Shown here in pieces: positions 7,787 to 15,649 of a DNA stretch of 27,912 nt. A program made the position numbers and the translations under genes. Origin of the DNA: JBGTSJ01 sp041940305 (GTDB lineage Bacteria; Planctomycetota; Planctomycetia; Planctomycetales; Planctomycetaceae); NCBI GenBank assembly GCA_041940305.1, contig JBGTSJ010000041.1, positions 1 through 27,912 on the forward strand. Reading direction: 5' to 3'. How positions within the stretch are numbered: position 1 is the first letter of the stretch; every line of letters begins with the position of its first letter. The notes below the pieces were generated by a model, which saw only the letters and a list, made by a program, of their open reading frames with translations, was not told the DNA's origin and ran no database searches.

Positions 7787-8191
7787 ATGCCCCCTTCCCC
7801 GATCCGTGCCCGCTACGTCGACCACGTCACACTCGTCGTCAAGGACATGGAGCGTTCGCGCCGGTTCTATGTCGATCTGCTCGGACTGGAAGAAGTCCCC
7901 CGGCCGGGATTCCGTTTCCCCGGGATGTGGTTTCAGGCGGGGCCGACGCAGATTCACCTGATCGGCGAGCACGACGAATCCGGCCCGGCCGGAGTGCGGG
8001 CGGCCGACGGAGTTTCAATCAGTCGCACCAATCACTTCGCGTTCGAAGTGGCGGACGCCAATACGGCGGCGGCGTACCTCAGGGAGCAGGGGATCGCTAT
8101 CGTCGCGGGTCCCAAGCAGCGGCCGGACGGGCCGACGCAGATGTATGTGCAGGATCCCGACGGGCACCTGGTGGAGTTGTTCTCGCGGTAG
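7787..8191 (+). CDS. VOC-family (glyoxalase/dioxygenase fold) protein
   Basis: A 134-residue protein with one vicinal-oxygen-chelate unit pair. The first half is Y-V-D-H-V-T-L-V-V-K-D-M-E-R-S-R-R-F-Y with H13, ending in T-Q-I-H-L-I. The second half is T-N-H-F-A-F-E-V with H83, ending in DPDGHLVELF with E130. H13, H83 and E130 stand at the usual metal-ligand positions. The substrate cannot be told from sequence: lyase, dioxygenase and resistance functions all use this fold. There is no clear ribosome-binding site before the ATG. It stands alone 123 bases after the DUF1805 gene and converges on the phosphatase gene with six bases between the stops. Confidence 0.85.
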   Translation: MPPSPIRARYVDHVTLVVKDMERSRRFYVDLLGLEEVPRPGFRFPGMWFQAGPTQIHLIGEHDESGPAGVRAADGVSISRTNHFAFEVADANTAAAYLREQGIAIVAGPKQRPDGPTQMYVQDPDGHLVELFSR

Positions 8192-8197
8192 CGGCCG

Positions 8198-9877
8198 TCA
8201 TCCCCCGACGCGGCCGAACACCATCAGCGTGATGTCATCGTTCTGCGGCCGACCGGCGGCGTGTTGCTTGACATCCTCCCGGATCGCCGGTCCCAGTTCG
8301 GACGGCCGGCCGCTGCCATTGGTGACGAATGCCTGCAGCCGCTCGATGGTGTACAGATCGCTGGCCGGATTCATCGCCTCGCTCACTCCGTCAGTGTAGA
8401 TCACGATACAGTCGCCGGGCTTGATGTTGCACTGCACCGACTGGAAGGGAAAGCCCTCGACGACCCCCAGCGGCACGCCGACGCTGCTCTGGTCCAGCTC
8501 CTCGACGTTCCCATCGGCATGCCGGATCAGCGGCGACATGTGGCCGGCGTTGACGACGGACATCCTGTGCTTCCGAGGGTCGAGAATCACGAGTACGAAC
8601 GTGACGAAGCGGCCTTCGACGGCCTTGGCGCACATGTGGTTGTTGATGCGGTTGACCGCCTCCGCCGCGTCCGACACATACTCGACGATATTCCGGACTG
8701 CGCTGGAGAGTCGCGACATCACCAGCGACGCCGGCACGCCTTTGCCCGCGACGTCGCCGAAGGCGAGGCAGAGGCGGCCGTCCGGCAGGTCCACGATGTC
8801 ATAGTAATCGCCGCCGACCGCCTGCGCCGCTTCGTAGCTGGCAAAGAACTCATAGCCGTCCACGTCGGGCATGTGCTCGGGCAGCAGCGCCTGCTGCACG
8901 TTGCGGGCGATGCCCATCTCCGCATCCTGCTTCTGCTTCTCAACGTGCGACGCGAGCAGCCGCGCGCTTTCGTAGCTGAGCGCCGCCTGGCCGGCGACGG
9001 CGACCATTAATTCCAGATCGTCGGACTTGAACTGGGCCAGCGGGTTCTGGGTGTCGATGTTGATGACTCCCATCGGCTCCCCGGCCAGGTTGAGCAGAGG
9101 GACGCACATCATCGAGCGGATCGTGAGTGCGGAAATCGATTCACTGGCGCGGAACCGCGTGTCACTGGCGGCGTCGGCGGAGAGAATCGCCTGCTTCTGC
9201 TCCAGGACCTGCTGCAGGATGGTGCGGCTGATCTTGACCGATTCGTCGGTCTCGCCGCGGCGGTGCTTGATGGCGCGGGGAATCATTCGTCCCGTGGCCG
9301 GATCCTTGAGCAGTACGCAGCCGCGATCCGCATGCGGGAAGATGTCGAACAGGGAGTCCAGCACCTTGGGCAGCAGCTTCTCCAGATCATGCGCCCCGAC
9401 CAGGGCGCGGGAGATATCGAGGACGGCCTTCAGTTTCGCGGCGGGCTGGACGTCGAGCATGCCGAAGCCGCCTGTCGCGCCGAGCGAGCCCATGATGGTC
9501 GAGCCGGAGTCTTCGCCGGTCACGTCCAGGTCGAATGCCCCCTGAACCCGGTCGGAGTCGCGGTCTTCGCCGGGTTGAATAGCCGATCCATCGTCGGACT
9601 CAAACCGCAGCAGCACCGGCCCGAGCTTGATGCGGTCGTCGTGGCGCAGGGAGGTCGGCTCCGTGATCCGCTTGCCGTTGACGAACGAGCCGTTGCCGCT
9701 GCCCAGATCTTCCAGCAGGTAATCGTTGCCGCGGCGCACCACGCGGGCGTGCTTGCGGGAGACCATGTTCGACTGCAGCTGGATGTCGCATTCCGGCAGA
9801 CGGCCGAGGACGAACTCATCGGACTTGAGTTCGTAAGGGGTGGCCTGTCCTCCCTGCAGCATCACCAACCGGGACAT
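8198..9877 (-). CDS. FHA-GAF-PP2C (RsbU/SpoIIE-type) protein phosphatase
   Basis: A 559-residue cytoplasmic signalling protein. Residues 1-95 form an FHA phosphothreonine-binding domain with G25-R26, S40-R-K-H43 and G-S-G-N-G-S-F-V-N-G (59-68). A GAF sensor domain occupies roughly 150-310. The C-terminal half is a SpoIIE-type serine phosphatase with A-V-G-G-D-Y-Y-D, F-G-D-V-A-G-K-G-V-P-A, N-A-G-H-M-S-P and I-Y-T-D-G-V-S-E-A, which supply the metal-binding aspartates. Such proteins commonly dephosphorylate anti-anti-sigma factors; the partner here is unknown and none is nearby. ATG 9877 has AAGGA seven bases upstream, so it is preferred over a longer in-frame start at 9934. The uronate-isomerase-like gene lies 90 bases upstream on the same strand. 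Confidence 0.92.
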   Translation of the reverse strand: MSRLVMLQGGQATPYELKSDEFVLGRLPECDIQLQSNMVSRKHARVVRRGNDYLLEDLGSGNGSFVNGKRITEPTSLRHDDRIKLGPVLLRFESDDGSAIQPGEDRDSDRVQGAFDLDVTGEDSGSTIMGSLGATGGFGMLDVQPAAKLKAVLDISRALVGAHDLEKLLPKVLDSLFDIFPHADRGCVLLKDPATGRMIPRAIKHRRGETDESVKISRTILQQVLEQKQAILSADAASDTRFRASESISALTIRSMMCVPLLNLAGEPMGVINIDTQNPLAQFKSDDLELMVAVAGQAALSYESARLLASHVEKQKQDAEMGIARNVQQALLPEHMPDVDGYEFFASYEAAQAVGGDYYDIVDLPDGRLCLAFGDVAGKGVPASLVMSRLSSAVRNIVEYVSDAAEAVNRINNHMCAKAVEGRFVTFVLVILDPRKHRMSVVNAGHMSPLIRHADGNVEELDQSSVGVPLGVVEGFPFQSVQCNIKPGDCIVIYTDGVSEAMNPASDLYTIERLQAFVTNGSGRPSELGPAIREDVKQHAAGRPQNDDITLMVFGRVGG

Positions 9878-9967
9878 CGGACATTCCTTCCAGGCGTTAC
9901 AGCCGAGGCGCGGGCAAGGACGCCGATCCACCATGCGGGGAGTAGCCGCGGTGATCGGACGTTCTCA

Positions 9968-11266
9968 TCATGCCGCAGCGCGGGGCGGCATGTCAAAGAT
10001 ACGTTCCACGTTGCCGCGGAGCACCTGCCGTCCCAGCGCGAGCGCATCGTCTTCGCTCCAGCCGCGGCCGACGACAAAATCGGCGGCGAGCACCTTCGCC
10101 AGGATTCGCCGATACATCCGGAACTTGGGAAGCGCGAACTCCAGCTTATACATGTCGCTGTAGTAGCCGATCTGTTTGCTGCGCGGCACCGCTTCCAGCC
10201 TCGCGCGCGTGTCGAGTTCGATGTACGTCGGAATGTTCGAGTACCACCAGTGTCCGTTGGTGACCACGTTGGGAAAGATCCAGCTGTAGCTGACGAGTTC
10301 CTGGTTGCTGATCTGGGCGAGGACCGAGATCGGGAACGTCACCTGCGGGAACGCGTTGAACAGATCGCGGTACTGAATCAGCGACACTCGCTGATCGAAC
10401 AGGTCCTGCCCCTGAAAGACCCCCGCCGGATAAACGCGGCGGTTCACGCCGATCATCAGGTCGAACGGCAGCCGGAACTCGACGCACATCTCCGCCAGCG
10501 TCCAGAAGACGTAGCGGCTGATGACGTCGAACTCCGCTTCCGTCAGCTCTCCGCTCGACGCCAGCCGATGCAGCAGCGGATCGACCGCCGATGTCTCCAC
10601 CTTCGTCGGTGTGAAGGACGGCGGCAGCGAGATCGCGCAGGCCCGCGCCCCCTTGTTCTTAAAGTGCTGAAACAAGCGGCTGATCGCCAGCACCAGCGAC
10701 GCGGCGTCCCCCACGTCGATTCCGGTCCCGCGGCCGAGTCTCTGACGAACATCGTCCCGCCGCAGATGAAACACCAGATCGTCGGTCCGCAGACAAGGGA
10801 TATACCGATTCGTGTCGAAGCCCTGCAGCGAATCGTCAAAATCGTTGGTGAGGAACACCTGCTCAAGGCGGCTGTGCCTGAGCACCCGTTCCTCCCAATC
10901 CGGCTGAGCCATCTTCGCCAGGGCCGTGTCGTAAAGCGATTCCCAATTCTGCCCGGTGATGCGGTCTCCCTGGAAATCAAAGAACTCGCGGCACATTTCC
11001 AGCAGCCAGTTCACCTGGATCGTGTTGCTGAGGTCCCCCAACTGCGTGACGAGCCGGCCAACCTTCTCTTTTGGGTCGAGTCCGGGCTCTTCAATCTGCT
11101 CGCGAGGCAGTCCGGCGGAATGGGCAAGTTCCGTGTAGTAGTGGTAGCCCAGAATATCGGCCAGCGTGGTGGAGGCCGGGGCATGCGGGTTGATGTGCGT
11201 ATGCGGATCGATCAGCGGAAGCCGCTCCAACTCATCAAACAACCGTGTCGTGAGTGCGTCGCTCAT
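9968..11266 (-). CDS. uronate isomerase (UxaC)-family metal hydrolase
   Basis: A 432-residue protein of the amidohydrolase fold. An H-x-H metal motif lies in P-L-I-D-P-H-T-H-I-N-P-H (H22, H24). The C-terminal part has G-H-W-W-Y-S-N-I-P, then R-L-E-A-V, then Y-Y-S-D-M-Y and R-R-I-L-A-K-V-L, which lines up with the W-W-F...S-D-A-R...R-x-x-L-A pattern of glucuronate/galacturonate isomerase. It is about 40 residues shorter than enterobacterial UxaC and the D-A-R of that motif reads D-M-Y, so another substrate is possible. No other hexuronate gene is in the window. The ribosome-binding site is weak (GGA). I am confident of the superfamily, less so of the reaction. Confidence 0.75.
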   Translation of the reverse strand: MSDALTTRLFDELERLPLIDPHTHINPHAPASTTLADILGYHYYTELAHSAGLPREQIEEPGLDPKEKVGRLVTQLGDLSNTIQVNWLLEMCREFFDFQGDRITGQNWESLYDTALAKMAQPDWEERVLRHSRLEQVFLTNDFDDSLQGFDTNRYIPCLRTDDLVFHLRRDDVRQRLGRGTGIDVGDAASLVLAISRLFQHFKNKGARACAISLPPSFTPTKVETSAVDPLLHRLASSGELTEAEFDVISRYVFWTLAEMCVEFRLPFDLMIGVNRRVYPAGVFQGQDLFDQRVSLIQYRDLFNAFPQVTFPISVLAQISNQELVSYSWIFPNVVTNGHWWYSNIPTYIELDTRARLEAVPRSKQIGYYSDMYKLEFALPKFRMYRRILAKVLAADFVVGRGWSEDDALALGRQVLRGNVERIFDMPPRAAA

Positions 11267-11478
11267 GCCGTCAATCCAAACCGTTGAGAACCGAGCAGCG
11301 TGGCCCGTAGTCCGAAGACCTCGGGAGCCGGGTCACTCGGCCAGTTGTACCCCCGCCGCGAGCGGAGCCGCAAGGAACATCAACGGTGAATCACCGGCGT
11401 GCGCATGGTACTCTCAGACGTCTCGATCGATTCGCAAACCGCAACAGACTGTGGACGGCTGGCGTCGGCCGCACAAAC

Positions 11479-12486
11479 ATGTCAGACACCGACCCCTTGA
11501 GCACTGCGACCGACGACGCGCAGCGCTCCCCGCGGCGGCGCTGGCTCGTCGCCGCCCTCCTGCTCATCGCGTTGGTCGTCGCCGGTTATGCACTTGCGGA
11601 GCCGGCGCAGATCCTGCTGGGGAAGCTCGCCGGAGAAGAATTGTTCGAGGATCGGCCGACGCGCTACTGGGCGGTGCAGTTGCGGGTCGGACCTGGTGAA
11701 CGGGCGACCGCAGTTCAGCGGTTTCGGCAGGGAGGGCCGCGCGGCGTTCCGGTACTGATCGCGCTGCTCAAGGGAGAGACGGGTCAGGGCCAGCCGGACT
11801 TGCGCTGGACGGCCGCCGAGATTCTGGGGCAGATGGGGCCGGACGGAATCGAAGCGGAGAGCGCTCTGCTGGCGGGACTCACTGATTCCGATCCGCATGT
11901 GCGCGCGGTCTGTGCGGCTGTATTGCCGCAGGTCGGCGTGCCGGCGGAGCGCGGCGTGCCGGCGCTACTGGCGCGACTGGAGGCCGAACCGCAACCGCAT
12001 TACATCGCCGCGCTCGGAGAGTACCGGGGCGGAGCCTCCGCGGCCGTCGAACCGTTGATGCAACTGGTTCGGGACGTCAGCGTCGATGCGGATTTGCGGC
12101 GTGAGGCGGTGTGGACACTGGGACAGATCGGGCCGGACGCCGCAGAGGCGCTGCCGGTTCTGCTGGCGGCCCTCTCGGATGAGCGTCCGGCGGTGCGTGA
12201 GGCGGCGGCCGGCGCCGTCGGCATGCTGGGAGACGCCGCGAGCGAGGAGGGCGTGGCGGCGCTGACCGTTGCACTTTCCGATTCCGGCCCGGTCGTCCGC
12301 AGGAATGCGCTGGAGTCGCTGCGGGACTTCGGAGAATCCAGCCGCGCGGCCGTGCCGGAGATTAAGCGACTGCTCGAAGATCCGGATGAGCGCGTACAGA
12401 AAGCGGCCCGCAAGGCGCTGGAAGCGATTGCGCCGGATGAGCTGCCGGCCGAAGTGGAGGATGCCGGCGCCGCGGAGGGAGCGTGA
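11479..12486 (+). CDS. membrane-anchored HEAT-repeat protein
   Basis: A 335-residue protein with a short basic N-terminus, one transmembrane segment (about 22-40) and then tandem HEAT/PBS-lyase-type helical repeats from about residue 75 to 320. The repeats are recognisable from recurring A-V-x-x-L, L-G-x-x-G-P-x-A, P-x-V-R-x-A and L-x-D-x-x-P units such as D-E-R-P-A-V-R-E-A-A-A-G-A-V-G. It is probably a periplasmic protein-binding scaffold. I started at ATG 11479, since upstream codons back to 11386 look non-coding and the anchor follows soon after; the ribosome-binding site is poor. It diverges from the uronate-isomerase-like gene (212 bases apart) and converges on the next gene with three bases between the stops. 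Confidence 0.85.
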   Translation: MSDTDPLSTATDDAQRSPRRRWLVAALLLIALVVAGYALAEPAQILLGKLAGEELFEDRPTRYWAVQLRVGPGERATAVQRFRQGGPRGVPVLIALLKGETGQGQPDLRWTAAEILGQMGPDGIEAESALLAGLTDSDPHVRAVCAAVLPQVGVPAERGVPALLARLEAEPQPHYIAALGEYRGGASAAVEPLMQLVRDVSVDADLRREAVWTLGQIGPDAAEALPVLLAALSDERPAVREAAAGAVGMLGDAASEEGVAALTVALSDSGPVVRRNALESLRDFGESSRAAVPEIKRLLEDPDERVQKAARKALEAIAPDELPAEVEDAGAAEGA

Positions 12487-12489
12487 CGG

Positions 12490-13068
12490 TCAGGATTCCC
12501 AGATGACGCTGTCCACCGCCCGTTCAATCTGCAGCAGTGCGTCGTCGTCCCCCGCGAAGTACAGGCCGACGATCGAGTACACACGATCATTCTTCCGGAA
12601 GCAGGTGACGTGCTTGTACATCTCCTTCCCGTCCACGCGGGCCTTGTACAGCATGCGATCGGCCAGTACGTCGTTGATCACCACCTGGGCTTTTGGCTCA
12701 ACCACCGTCCACAGATTGACGCGGAACGACGAGCCGGAGTGGTACTGCTCCAGGTTCATGTAGGGTCCGTCCCGCATGCAGATGATCTGCAGCGTCGCGC
12801 CGTCTTCCTCCGACTTGACGCGATAGCGGACAAGAAAGACCTCCCCCTGGATCTCGCCGGTCGGCAGCGCGGAACTTGCGGTCTGGGTCCAGCCGTCGGG
12901 AACGAGGAAGCGGAACCCCTCGGCGGAATTCTGGTAGACCGGTGAATCGCTGAGCACCGGAGCGGCCGGATCCGAACTGCATCCGTCGCACAGGCCGGCA
13001 GTGCCAGCCAGCAGCAGTCCTGCGATCAATCGGAGTCGAGACCGCGCATGCTGTCCGGAACGATCCAT
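12490..13068 (-). CDS. putative exported protein or lipoprotein, function unknown
   Basis: A 192-residue protein with an N-terminal signal-like segment (about 12-26). Cys27 or Cys30 could be a lipid-attachment site, although neither matches the lipobox well. The mature part starts Y-Q-N-S-A-E-G-F-R-F-L-V-P-D-G-W, a segment seen in PsbP-like exported proteins. It ends D-D-A-L-L-Q-I-E-R-A-V-D-S-V-I-W, again like the end of that fold. I do not recognise a precise family. It starts five bases after the stop of the DUF1559 gene and is probably co-transcribed with it, so it may be a partner at the cell surface. Confidence 0.7.
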   Translation of the reverse strand: MDRSGQHARSRLRLIAGLLLAGTAGLCDGCSSDPAAPVLSDSPVYQNSAEGFRFLVPDGWTQTASSALPTGEIQGEVFLVRYRVKSEEDGATLQIICMRDGPYMNLEQYHSGSSFRVNLWTVVEPKAQVVINDVLADRMLYKARVDGKEMYKHVTCFRKNDRVYSIVGLYFAGDDDALLQIERAVDSVIWES

Positions 13069-13073
13069 GGGGA

Positions 13074-14048
13074 CTATTCCAGCTGGCTGATGTCGTTGGC
13101 GTCCCGCGTGCCGAGGGCGTGCAGAATGCTCAGATCCACCGACTCCGCCAGCGGCCGCACTGAACCGTCGGCGAACAGAAAGTATGCAGCGCCGGGGTGC
13201 CCGGAGAAGAAGTCGTATGGTTCGCTGTACGGGCTGTTGATCGAACGATTGCCCATCCGCGCCAGGGCCATGGCCGGGGCGAGTTCGACGATCGACGTGA
13301 AGACCGGGGCCCCTGGCGTGGTGCGAACGGTGCCGGTCGTCAGCACGCCGGCCCAGGGAGCCTTCGTGAATAGCGCGGCCCGCTCGCCGATGAGGATGGT
13401 CGTGCTGGTGCCGTCGATTGCATCGTCGATGCGGTGACGGCTGTTGCGCTGAAACATTCCGCTGCCGTAGTCGGGGTCGGTGTTGATCAGTCCAAACGTG
13501 CCGAAACAGGCCGCGTAGCTGATGGTATGCGCCTCGCCCAGCGGATCGTTGAACTCATCGAGGACGGTGTACACCCCCGCCCCATGATCGCTGGGGCAGG
13601 TCGCCATTGTGAGCGGGACGACCCGGACCGCGTGATTGCCGGGGTTCCGTACGGAGATGTTAAAGTCGATGCTGGAATGCAGCGGGGCCTGCTCCAGAAA
13701 CGGCAGGATCAGCGAGAACCAGCTCCAGCCGGGATCGTTCGGCTGCAGTTGAAGAGCGGGCGGGGCCGCGTCTGCAATGTACTGTTCATCGGCGCCGAAG
13801 CGGCGGCGGCGGGGGTCCGGCGGAGGCAGCGGCACGCCGTTAAACAAGTACCCCGGCGGGAACACGCCATGCGTGTCGTGGTAATTGTGCAGTGCCAGCC
13901 CCATCTGCTTGAGATTGTTGCGGCACTGGGTGCGGCGGGCCCCCTCCCGCGCGGATTGCACCGCCGGCAGCAGCAAAGCGACCAGCACGCCAATCACGGC
14001 GATGGCGACCAGCAGTTCGATGATCGTGAAGCCGCGTCGTGCCGGCAT
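13074..14048 (-). CDS. DUF1559 protein with type IV pilin-like N-terminus
   Basis: A 324-residue pseudopilin-like protein. The N-terminus R-R-G-F-T-I-I-E-L-L-V is a prepilin peptidase site (cleavage after G, Glu at +5) followed by a hydrophobic helix ending L-L-L-P-A-V-Q-S-A-R-E-G-A-R-R. The DUF1559 body follows and ends with H-P-G-A-A-Y-F-L-F-A-D-G-S-V-R, the H-x9-D-G motif of the family. These proteins occur in large paralogous sets in planctomycetes and are the best lineage marker here. ATG 14048 has GGGAGGTG just upstream; an upstream in-frame start at 14111 is not needed. The possible lipoprotein gene follows five bases after its stop. Confidence 0.95.
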   Translation of the reverse strand: MPARRGFTIIELLVAIAVIGVLVALLLPAVQSAREGARRTQCRNNLKQMGLALHNYHDTHGVFPPGYLFNGVPLPPPDPRRRRFGADEQYIADAAPPALQLQPNDPGWSWFSLILPFLEQAPLHSSIDFNISVRNPGNHAVRVVPLTMATCPSDHGAGVYTVLDEFNDPLGEAHTISYAACFGTFGLINTDPDYGSGMFQRNSRHRIDDAIDGTSTTILIGERAALFTKAPWAGVLTTGTVRTTPGAPVFTSIVELAPAMALARMGNRSINSPYSEPYDFFSGHPGAAYFLFADGSVRPLAESVDLSILHALGTRDANDISQLE

Positions 14049-14236
14049 TCTGCACCTCCCGCGGGGGAGCGGCGTGAAATGGAGTTGACCCGTGAGCAGA
14101 CGACCCTCCACAGTTTACTTTTCGACGCCGGATGAGGAAACACTTTATCGCGGAAGCCACGAGCGATTCGCGATTTCGGTCGCCGCGATGATTCAGCGTT
14201 TCATTCCCTCCAAAACCGATCGTGAGTTGGGCAAGC

Positions 14237-15649
14237 ATGCCGCCGAGCACCGCCACAGAGGGACTCGCAATCCCGCTCGTTCTGCCGATCCTGCCGGCAG
14301 CCGTGGGGCTGATCTGGGTGTTGGTCACCAGCCTGGGGACGATGTTGCTGGCTGCGCTCGCACTGCGCAAGCAGGCCGGTCGCAAGTTACTGCGGGGGAT
14401 CTGGCGTCAGAAATGGGGCCTGCTGATCTGGGGTGCCGTCATCGCCGCCGCGGTGCAGGTGCCAGCGCTCCTGCGCTCGACCGATCCGATCGCGACGCAG
14501 CCCCCCGACTGGGAAGCGGTGTCCTGGCCGATGTTTCGCGGCGATCGAGGGCGCAGCGGCCATGCGGACTCGGAACCCGGACCGAAGCGGGGGACGATCC
14601 AATGGAGCGGAGGTCGGGATTTCGAGTTTCTCTCGACGGCCGCCGTCGCCGGCGACCATGTCGTCGCCGCGGGGTTTGAGGGGGATTCCGCCCGGCTGTT
14701 CGCGTGGGAGGCGGATTCCGGCCGGCCGCTGCCTCTCCCGTCGCCCACTGACTACCGCGCGTCGTTCTCGTCCCCCGTAATTGCCGAAGGTCTGCTGGTC
14801 TTCGGAGAAGGTCTGCATTACACGACGAACGGGCGTGTATTCTGCTTCGATCTGCGTTCGCCGCAGTTCTGGCAGCAGCCTCTGGTCTTCGAGACCAGCA
14901 GTCACGTGGAATGCACGCCGGTGATCGACGGTGGGCGTCTGTACGTGAATGCCGGCGATGACGGTGTGTATTGCCTGTTCGTTGATCGCGCGGCACGCAT
15001 GCTGAGGGAAGTCTGGCACGCGCCCAGCGTCGACTTTCCGGACGCTGAGACGGCGTTGGCCGTGCATCAGGGGCGGGTCTACGTGGGACTCGGCAACAGG
15101 GGCAATGCCGTCTGCATACTGGATGCGGAGTCGGGAACCGAGATCCGGCGCGTTTCGATGTCGTGGCCGGTGTTCAGTCCGCCGGCGATCGCTGCGGGGC
15201 GGCTGTATGTGGGTCTGGGCCGGGCCGACTACGTGCACGAGGATTCATCGCCCGGCGCAGTGTGTTGCCTCGATCTGGAATCGCTGAATGAAATCTGGCA
15301 GTTTCCCACCGACGCCGCCGTCCTGGCGGCCGTTGTCGCGGATCGCTACGAGATCCTGTTCAGCACGGTCAACGGGGACATCATTTGCCTGAGGGAGGAT
15401 GGGACCGAGCGCGACCGTTGGCGCGCGAACTCGCGAGTTCTCTCCGCCCCCGCGGTGACGAAAGACCATGTGTACTGCGTCTCTACGGATGGCCTCTTGA
15501 CGGTGCTCGACCGCGAGGACCTGCAACCGAGCGCGAGCGTTCGCCTTGGCCCGCCGGGGCGCTATGTGAGTTCTCCCGTGGTTATTCGAGGTCGCGTCTA
15601 TGTCGGTACGCCGTCGGCGGGATTCCTGTGCATTGGCGAGGCCGAATGA
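14237..15649 (+). CDS. membrane-anchored PQQ-like beta-propeller protein
   Basis: A 470-residue protein with two transmembrane segments (about 11-43 and 59-77) and an extracytoplasmic beta-propeller from about residue 90. The propeller opens with W-P-M-F-R-G-D-R-G-R-S-G-H, the usual start of planctomycete quinoprotein-like proteins. It then repeats blades of the type V-x-x-G-R-L-Y-V-x-x-x-D-G-x-V-Y-C-L, for example I-D-G-G-R-L-Y-V-N-A-G-D-D-G-V-Y-C-L. No haem motif is present, so it is probably a binding or scaffold protein and not a dehydrogenase. GTG 14222 in the same frame is an alternative start; both lack a strong ribosome-binding site. Its stop overlaps the next start by four bases (ATGA), forming a two-gene unit with the phosphotransferase-like protein. 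Confidence 0.82.
   Translation: MPPSTATEGLAIPLVLPILPAAVGLIWVLVTSLGTMLLAALALRKQAGRKLLRGIWRQKWGLLIWGAVIAAAVQVPALLRSTDPIATQPPDWEAVSWPMFRGDRGRSGHADSEPGPKRGTIQWSGGRDFEFLSTAAVAGDHVVAAGFEGDSARLFAWEADSGRPLPLPSPTDYRASFSSPVIAEGLLVFGEGLHYTTNGRVFCFDLRSPQFWQQPLVFETSSHVECTPVIDGGRLYVNAGDDGVYCLFVDRAARMLREVWHAPSVDFPDAETALAVHQGRVYVGLGNRGNAVCILDAESGTEIRRVSMSWPVFSPPAIAAGRLYVGLGRADYVHEDSSPGAVCCLDLESLNEIWQFPTDAAVLAAVVADRYEILFSTVNGDIICLREDGTERDRWRANSRVLSAPAVTKDHVYCVSTDGLLTVLDREDLQPSASVRLGPPGRYVSSPVVIRGRVYVGTPSAGFLCIGEAE

Noticed and set aside
9263..11287. 674-codon open frame on the plus strand
   Set aside because: It lies opposite the clearly recognisable FHA-GAF-PP2C and uronate-isomerase-family genes, and its translation has no domain pattern and is Arg/Gln/His-rich. 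It is a by-product of high GC content.
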